Shown: positions 6,354 to 10,065 of the stretch, piece by piece
How the letters are laid out: every line of letters begins with the position of its first letter
Numbering within the stretch: the stretch's first letter is position 1
Source: DATEMK01 sp035275625
GTDB taxonomy: Bacteria; Bacteroidota; Bacteroidia; AKYH767-A; OLB10
Assembly: GCA_035275625.1 (NCBI GenBank)
Contig: DATEMK010000235.1
Location: forward strand, 1 to 10,065
Length of the DNA: 10,065 nt
Reading direction: 5' to 3'
Notes under the pieces: model-generated
Told to the model about the DNA's origin: nothing
Databases searched by the model: none
What the model saw: the letters and a program-made list of their open reading frames with translations, nothing else
Program-made: the position numbers and the translations under genes

Positions 6354-6950
6354 TTGACAAAACTTTTTGGGCTTGCAGTGATCGGAGGAAAAAGCAGCAG
6401 GATGGAAGAAGACAAAAGTCTTCTTAATTATCACGGGATTCCTCAGCGATATTATCTTTATGAAATGCTGCAATCCGTTTGCGAAAAAGTTTTTCTTTCC
6501 TCTAATCGTAATCAGACATATACTATTCCTGAAAATTATAATGTGATCACAGATTCGGATAAGTATGAAAACATCGGACCCATGGCAGCTTTGCTAAGCG
6601 CTTTTGAAAAATACAACGATGTTTCATTTTTAGCTATTGGCTGTGATTATCCGTTTATCAAAAAAGAAGATTTGAAAAAACTGGCCGAAGCAAGAAATGA
6701 AAATGCATTGGCTGTTTCTTATTTCAATAAGGAATCATCTGTTGAAGAGCCTTTGCTGGCACTCTATGAAAGCGCTTCTTATCCATTGATGAAACGAAAT
6801 TTTGAAAATAAAAAATACTCTTTAAGATATTTTCTAAAAGAAACAGGTGCATTAAAAATTATCCCGTCAAATCCCGAATCAATTATGAGTATTGATACTC
6901 CTGAACAATACCAGGATGTACTTCATAAGATTCGTACTCGCAATCAGTGA
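6354..6950 (+). CDS. mobA: Molybdenum cofactor guanylyltransferase
   Basis: 198 aa, the usual length for MobA. It transfers GMP from GTP to molybdopterin, giving the MGD cofactor used by DMSO-reductase-family enzymes such as formate dehydrogenases. The nucleotide-binding loop IGGKSSRM at 10-17 is followed by DKSLL with Lys21. GPMAALLSA around 75-83 and AIGCDYPF at 94-101, with metal-binding Asp98, are further family motifs. EEPLLALY (131-138) and the C-terminal SIDTPEQY also fit. The start is TTG at 6354. It is accepted because the conserved beta-strand KLFGLAVIGG begins immediately after it and no ATG precedes it. Residue 18, usually Gly in RMGxDK, is Glu. It sits upstream of fdhD and an FdhF-type enzyme, consistent with supplying their cofactor. 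Confidence 0.92.
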   Translation: MTKLFGLAVIGGKSSRMEEDKSLLNYHGIPQRYYLYEMLQSVCEKVFLSSNRNQTYTIPENYNVITDSDKYENIGPMAALLSAFEKYNDVSFLAIGCDYPFIKKEDLKKLAEARNENALAVSYFNKESSVEEPLLALYESASYPLMKRNFENKKYSLRYFLKETGALKIIPSNPESIMSIDTPEQYQDVLHKIRTRNQ

Positions 6951-6954
6951 AATT

Positions 6955-7033
6955 GTTAAATTGTTAAATTGCTGAATTGTCAGGGAAGACAATTTATTTT
7001 TGAGATATGAATTCAACAATTTAACAATTTAGC
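6955..7033. repeat. AATTGTTAA-type repeat, inverted pair between mobA and fdhD (copies 3 and 4)
   Basis: Two 24-bp arms (6955-6978 and 7010-7033) are reverse complements at 22 of 24 positions and enclose 31 bp that carry no ORF. The left arm begins 4 bp after the mobA stop. The arms share exact 19-21-nt stretches with 82-100 and 4499-4519. As RNA this would be a long, AT-rich hairpin with no T-tract. It may be an empty, ORF-less relative of the IR cassettes elsewhere in the window. Confidence 0.75.
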
Positions 7034-7056
7034 AATGCAGCAATAAAAACAATTTA

Positions 7057-7064
7057 TAACTTTG
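7057..7064 (+). promoter_or_regulatory. Candidate -7 box just upstream of fdhD
   Basis: TAACTTTG matches the TAnnTTTG box and ends only 4 bp before the fdhD ATG. No convincing TTTG lies 19-21 bp further upstream. If it is used, the transcript would be leaderless or start inside the first codons. It may be a chance match. Confidence 0.25.
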
Positions 7065-7068
7065 GATT

Positions 7069-7938
7069 ATGCTTACTCCATCTGTTTCTCCGGTCCGCAT
7101 TAAAAAAATAAATGATTCAAACATCCTTTATGCAGATGATTTACTTGCTGCCGAAGAGCCGCTGGAGATCCGTTTAGGTTTTGGTCCGGCAAGTGAGCGG
7201 GAACAAAAAAATATTTCTGTTACCATGCGCACTCCCGGAAACGATTTTGAGCTGGCATTGGGTTTTTTATTTACGGAAGGGATCATCAATACTTACCAGG
7301 ATGTGAAACATATCAGGTATTGCACAGATGGAAATCGTTCCCTCTCTCCCGGAGAGGGTCGGGGTGAGGCTGAAAACATTGTCAGGGCAGAACTCAATGA
7401 AAATATCTTTCCTGATCTGAAAAAATTAGAACGGAATTTTTATACCACTTCAAGTTGCGGGGTGTGCGGAAAAGCATCTATTGATTCCATTAAAACGGTT
7501 TGTGAAAAACTAATTTCAGAAGATACTTTAGTTTTAAGTTCAGAAATTCTTTGCCGGCTTCCTGAAGAGTTACGAAAGCAGCAGAATATTTTTGAACATA
7601 CCGGGGGGCTTCATGCCTCTGCATTGTTTGATGCGGATGGAAAATTGTTATTCATCAGGGAAGATATAGGACGTCACAATGCACTTGACAAATTAATTGG
7701 CGCTGCACTTGCATCGGGAATGATCCCGCTCTCCCATCATATTTTACTTTTGAGCGGAAGGGCAAGTTTTGAATTGATTCAAAAAGCTGTCATGAGTGGA
7801 ATAAATATCGTAGCTGCTGTGGGAGCGCCTTCGAGTCTTGCAGTTAAACTGGCAAAGGAATTTAATATAACGCTCATTGGTTTTTTGCGCAATGAACGGT
7901 TTAATATTTATTCAGGAGAACACAGGATTATTATTTAA
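7069..7938 (+). CDS. fdhD: Formate dehydrogenase accessory sulfurtransferase FdhD
   Basis: 289 aa. FdhD takes sulfur from a cysteine desulfurase and passes it to the bis-MGD cofactor, giving the terminal sulfido ligand that formate dehydrogenases need. Family landmarks are all present: RTPGNDFELALGFLFTEGI (54-72), the CxxC sulfur relay SSCGVCGKAS with Cys130 and Cys133, GGLHASALFD (179-188), REDIGRHNALDKLIG (197-211), LSGRASFELIQKA (228-240) and VGAPSSLAVKLA (251-262). Residues 91-101 (SLSPGEGRGEA) are encoded by a GC-rich hairpin repeat that appears inserted in frame, between the domain core and the NIVRAEL strand ahead of the CxxC. The frame is intact, so the protein is probably functional. 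Neighbours mobA, a DUF7009 gene and an FdhF/YdeP-type gene form a molybdoenzyme cluster. Confidence 0.96.
   Translation: MLTPSVSPVRIKKINDSNILYADDLLAAEEPLEIRLGFGPASEREQKNISVTMRTPGNDFELALGFLFTEGIINTYQDVKHIRYCTDGNRSLSPGEGRGEAENIVRAELNENIFPDLKKLERNFYTTSSCGVCGKASIDSIKTVCEKLISEDTLVLSSEILCRLPEELRKQQNIFEHTGGLHASALFDADGKLLFIREDIGRHNALDKLIGAALASGMIPLSHHILLLSGRASFELIQKAVMSGINIVAAVGAPSSLAVKLAKEFNITLIGFLRNERFNIYSGEHRIII
7338..7370. repeat. GC-rich hairpin repeat inserted in frame within fdhD
   Basis: A 19-nt hairpin at 7340-7358 (CCCTCTC... pairing with ...GAGAGGG, inner T-G pair, CCC loop) is followed by TCGGGGTGAGG. Composition and structure contrast sharply with the surrounding coding DNA. The same kind of CCCTCTCC/GGAGAGGG...GGGGTGAGG sequence is known to me as a widely dispersed short repeat in bacterial genomes. 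That link is from memory and has not been searched. Confidence 0.7.
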
Positions 7939-7941
7939 AAA

Positions 7942-8065
7942 TTTCCCGCAGATGTCGCAGATGTTCACAGAAAAAATTATGACAGAAAATGAAATTTCAT
8001 TAAGAATGATTTTCTATATCATGCGAACAGAAAATATCTGCAAAATCTGCGTTATCTGCGGGAAA
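7942..8065. mobile_element. IR-bounded mini-element, probable deletion remnant of a GxxExxY-type cassette
   Basis: The ends 7942-7962 and 8045-8065 are inverted repeats matching at 19 of 21 positions. Their outer 12 bp are perfect (TTTCCCGCAGAT / ATCTGCGGGAAA), and a second CGCAGAT unit lies inside each arm. The 82 bp between them contain an ATG (7979) that opens MTENEIS, the way many GxxExxY-family proteins begin. CGCAGAT-type repeats flanking GxxExxY genes are something I recall from Bacteroidota genomes, not something shown here. The element occupies nearly all of the gap between fdhD and the DUF7009 gene. Confidence 0.55.
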
Positions 8066-8071
8066 GATTAA
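7979..8071 (+). pseudogene. 30-codon remnant ORF starting like a GxxExxY protein
   Basis: ATG at 7979 opens a 30-residue reading frame, MTENEISLRMIFYIMRTENI and then CKICVICGKD. The first seven residues match the typical GxxExxY N-terminus, but the catalytic-like GPGLLESVY region and everything after it is absent. The last third is encoded by the right inverted repeat itself. It is best read as an internally deleted gene and is unlikely to make a functional protein. The family (about 125 aa when intact) is of uncertain function. Confidence 0.45.
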
Positions 8072-8085
8072 TCGGTGTATAAAAT

Positions 8086-8460
8086 ATGAAAATAAGAATC
8101 AAAGGAAATTCATTACGCATCCGGCTGACACGCCCGGAGATTGATTTTTTCGGAGCAGAAGGTTACCTGGAAGAGAAAACAAATTTCGGTAAAACAACGC
8201 TCACCTACGCACTGAAAAGTAAAACAGGCATTGTTGAGCTTTCAGCGGATTTTACTGATAATAAAATAACCATGTTTATTCCCGAACATTTGGCAAAACA
8301 ATGGACAACAACAGAAAAAGTGGGCTATGAAAATGAAATGGAGATCGGTGATGGTAAAAAATTATTCCTGCTGCTGGAAAAAGATTTTAAATGTTTGGAT
8401 AATACCACCGAAGACCAATCGGATAATTTTGAGAATCCGTTGCAGGTAAAAATAAAATGA
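8086..8460 (+). CDS. DUF7009 family protein, FDH-cluster associated
   Basis: 124 aa, soluble, with no signal peptide or membrane segment. The N-terminus MKIRIKGNSLRIRLTRPEID followed by FFGAEGYLEEKTNFG is characteristic of the DUF7009 family as I recall it. The body is predicted beta-rich (alternating segments such as TLTYALKSK, GIVELSADFTD, KITMFIPEHLAKQW). It ends in an acidic segment (FKCLDNTTEDQSDNF) with one Cys. The family has no assigned function. Here it lies downstream of fdhD and ahead of the FdhF/YdeP-type gene, interrupted by small elements on both sides. That suggests an accessory role in cofactor delivery or enzyme maturation, an inference from context alone. Confidence 0.8.
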   Translation: MKIRIKGNSLRIRLTRPEIDFFGAEGYLEEKTNFGKTTLTYALKSKTGIVELSADFTDNKITMFIPEHLAKQWTTTEKVGYENEMEIGDGKKLFLLLEKDFKCLDNTTEDQSDNFENPLQVKIK

Positions 8461-8513
8461 TGGATTATTAAATTATCCGGAAATTCCGGCAATTGAAAAT
8501 TACACATCGTTTA

Positions 8514-8544
8514 TTTAGAACTTGATAAAATGATTGTAACTTTG
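8514..8544 (+). promoter_or_regulatory. Candidate promoter for the DUF4160-DUF2442 pair
   Basis: TTTA (8514-8517), 19 bp, then TAACTTTG (8537-8544), matching the Bacteroidota TAnnTTTG box. The ATG at 8566 is 21 bp beyond it. This gives the two-gene unit its own promoter inside the molybdoenzyme cluster. Confidence 0.45.
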
Positions 8545-8565
8545 TATTAATTGCAATGCATTGAC

Positions 8566-8832
8566 ATGCCGACTATTTCGATGTTTTTCGGGATCATTAT
8601 CAGAATGTATTACGCTCCGAAAGAACATAATCCTCCCCCATTACATGTTTATTATCAGAATTCGAATGCGGTAGTTAAAATCTCCTCTTGTGAACTCATG
8701 AAAGGAAGTTTACCGGCAAAGCAGTTAAGACTGGTGAATGCATGGATCGAAATTCATAAAGATGAATTAATTGCCAATTGGAAGTTATGCCAAAACGGAG
8801 AAAAACCATTTAAAATTAATCCTTTAAAATAA
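8566..8832 (+). CDS. DUF4160 family protein
   Basis: 88 aa from ATG 8566. The upstream in-frame TTG at 8551 is rejected because the family begins MPTIS-FFGI-IRMYY. The expected core is present: MPTISMFFGIIIRMYY, then HNPPPLHVYYQNSNAVVKI, ELMKGSLPAKQLRLVNAWIEIHKDELIANWKLCQNG and KINPL. The usual HxPPHxH motif reads HNPPPLH here, so the middle His is Pro25 while His21 and His27 remain. The next gene, a DUF2442 protein, starts 6 bp after the stop. DUF4160 and DUF2442 genes are commonly paired and have been suspected to act as toxin-antitoxin-like modules, but no activity is established. Confidence 0.88.
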   Translation: MPTISMFFGIIIRMYYAPKEHNPPPLHVYYQNSNAVVKISSCELMKGSLPAKQLRLVNAWIEIHKDELIANWKLCQNGEKPFKINPLK

Positions 8833-8838
8833 AGCAAG

Positions 8839-9156
8839 ATGCCAAAGACATACCCTGCAGTAAAAAAAGTAAAACCTACCGATGATTATAAACTAATTCT
8901 TACCTTTTCAAATGGTGAAACAAGACTCTTTGATATGAAGCCATATCTTGGCAAAGGAGTTTTCCTCGAGTTGCTAAGTCTTTCTTTGTTTCGCACAGCT
9001 CATGTAAGCTTTGATACTGTTGAATGGGATAATAAAGCTGATTTCGACCCGGAAGTTTTATACAAGCTTGGTAAAAAAATAAAACAGAATAAAAATTCTG
9101 TTAGTCCGTCAATTGCTTCTGCTGCAGAACCTGGAGTCAAATATAACAGGAAATAA
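8839..9156 (+). CDS. DUF2442 family protein
   Basis: 105 aa. Residues 8-75 carry the DUF2442 pattern: VKPTDDYKLILTFSNGETRLFDMKPYL, GVFLELLSLSLFRTAHVSFDTVEWDNKADFDPEVLY. A basic Lys/Asn-rich stretch follows (KLGKKIKQNKNS), then a short tail without obvious fold. Its start lies 6 bp after the DUF4160 stop, so the two are translated from one message. In such pairs DUF2442 is the better candidate for a binding or antitoxin-like partner, but this is only a hypothesis. A 36-bp gap separates it from the oxidoreductase gene, which may therefore be read through from this unit's promoter. Confidence 0.88.
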   Translation: MPKTYPAVKKVKPTDDYKLILTFSNGETRLFDMKPYLGKGVFLELLSLSLFRTAHVSFDTVEWDNKADFDPEVLYKLGKKIKQNKNSVSPSIASAAEPGVKYNRK

Positions 9157-9192
9157 AAAATATTGTGAGAACCCTTTAGCGGATAAACATCA

Positions 9193-10065
9193 ATGAGCGA
9201 AGAAAAAAAAGAGGAAAAACCCAACGCGGAAAATCCGGTGAGTTTTATCGGGCTTCGCCTCGCTGATCCTAAAACTGTTGCCGCGGGTATGCCTGCCGTT
9301 ATGAGCAGCGCAAAACATGTTTTCGGTGAAGCCGGAATCGGAAGAGGATTAAAAGCATTATCTGCATTAAACCAGAAGGACGGTTATGATTGCCCGAGCT
9401 GTGCATGGCCCGATCCTGATGAAGAGCGTTCTTCTCTTGGAGAATATTGTGAGAATGGCGCAAAAGCAATTGCTGAGGAAGCCACAACAAAAAAACTCAC
9501 ACCGGAATTTTTTGCTGAAAATTCTGTACACGATTTAGCGAAGCTGAATGATTATGAAATCGGTAAGAAGGGACGGGTGGCACAGCCCATGCATTTGCCG
9601 AAAGGCGCTTCACACTACCGGGAAATCAGCTGGGAAAATGCATTTAAAAAAATTGCAGCAGCATTAAATGATCTTGCATCACCCGATGAGGCTTTGTTTT
9701 ATACTTCAGGAAGGACAAGCAATGAAGCAGCATTTTTATATCAATTGTTTGTCCGCGAATTCGGCACGAATAATTTGCCTGACTGTTCCAATATGTGTCA
9801 TGAATCGAGCGGAGTGGCATTGAGCGAATCGCTCGGAATCGGAAAAGGATCAGTGAAGCTGGAAGATTTCTATAAGACAGAAGTGATTATTATTCTCGGG
9901 CAAAATCCCGGCACTAATCATCCGCGCATGTTAACCGCTTTGCAAAAAGCAAAAGAAAACGGAGCCGTTATTATTTCGGTGAATCCTTTACCCGAAACAG
10001 GTTTAATAAGTTTCAGCGATCCGCAAACAATTAAAGGCGCGCTGGGAATTAAAGCAAAGCTGACT
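9193..10065 (+). CDS. FdhF/YdeP-family molybdopterin oxidoreductase (formate dehydrogenase-like), 5' part
   Basis: The first 291 codons of a gene that runs off the window; family members are usually about 750-780 aa. The start ATG at 9193 gives MSEEKKEEKP, a hydrophilic cytoplasmic N-terminus with no Tat signal. Family marks are NQKDGYDCPSCAWPD (Cys67, Cys70) with a further Cys86 in EYCENGAKAIAEE, then ISWENAFKKIAAAL, TSGRTSNEAAFLYQLFVREFGTNN, and SNMCHESSGVALSESLGIGKGS. Cys202 in MCHESSG aligns with the Sec/Cys that ligands Mo in formate dehydrogenases. GQNPGTNHPRMLTAL and SVNPLPETG are dinucleotide-binding segments of the MGD fold. FdhD, MobA and DUF7009 upstream fit an enzyme needing sulfurated bis-MGD. 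Whether formate is the true substrate of YdeP-type enzymes is uncertain. Confidence 0.93.
   Translation, partial: MSEEKKEEKPNAENPVSFIGLRLADPKTVAAGMPAVMSSAKHVFGEAGIGRGLKALSALNQKDGYDCPSCAWPDPDEERSSLGEYCENGAKAIAEEATTKKLTPEFFAENSVHDLAKLNDYEIGKKGRVAQPMHLPKGASHYREISWENAFKKIAAALNDLASPDEALFYTSGRTSNEAAFLYQLFVREFGTNNLPDCSNMCHESSGVALSESLGIGKGSVKLEDFYKTEVIIILGQNPGTNHPRMLTALQKAKENGAVIISVNPLPETGLISFSDPQTIKGALGIKAKLT

Noticed and set aside
7877..8071. A 64-residue reading frame overlapping the 3' end of fdhD
   Set aside because: Its first 62 bases lie inside fdhD in another frame. Only the part from 7979 has a family-like start, and it is annotated as a remnant.
8477..8489. Perfect 13-nt palindrome CCGGAAATTCCGG after the DUF7009 gene
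   Set aside because: There is no T-tract for a terminator, and it lies too far from the downstream promoter to call an operator. It may be chance.
8551..8565. Upstream TTG start for the DUF4160 protein
   Set aside because: Family members begin at MPTIS, which the ATG at 8566 gives exactly. The TTG would add a non-conserved five-residue extension.

Overview
The window looks like the chromosome of a member of the Bacteroidota, possibly an environmental or uncultured one. The DNA is AT-rich. Several genes are preceded by the phylum's TAnnTTTG-type -7 promoter box, with no clear Shine-Dalgarno sequence. The protein families (MacB-like permease pairs, S23-type four-helix-bundle protein, DUF7009, DUF4160/DUF2442, FdhF/YdeP oxidoreductase) and the short dispersed repeats also fit this phylum. 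No species can be named from the sequence alone.

Left part (1-3906, all minus strand): a MacAB-type ABC exporter operon. It reads right to left as ATPase, two paralogous MacB-like permeases, and the first 19 codons of what is probably the membrane-fusion/adaptor protein. A small TTG-started gene for an S23/IVP-type four-helix-bundle protein sits between the ATPase and the first permease. It is bracketed by 29-bp perfect inverted repeats. Without this cassette the ATPase and permease would be about 20 bp apart, so it looks like an insertion into the operon.

Middle part (3907-6322, plus strand): a divergent promoter region, a small secreted or lipid-anchored low-complexity protein followed by a strong intrinsic terminator, an exported papain-fold (C1) cysteine peptidase, and a small secreted protein of unknown function.

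Right part (6354-10065, plus strand): a molybdenum-cofactor/formate-dehydrogenase cluster. MobA makes the guanine dinucleotide form of the cofactor. FdhD sulfurates it for formate-dehydrogenase-type enzymes. A DUF7009 protein has an unknown role. The start of an FdhF/YdeP-type molybdopterin oxidoreductase runs off the window. A two-gene DUF4160-DUF2442 unit, with its own candidate promoter, lies between DUF7009 and the oxidoreductase gene.

The most unusual feature is the number of small repeat elements at gene boundaries and once inside a gene. These are the IR-flanked S23 cassette; a second IR-flanked remnant whose 30-codon ORF begins like a GxxExxY-family protein; an in-frame GC-rich hairpin repeat inside fdhD; a repeat built on AATTGTTAA units at three intergenic places; a CCTGCC hairpin; and ACTGCC/CTGCTA tandem repeats. 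Together they suggest a genome shaped by small IR-bounded elements that carry tiny ORFs or none.
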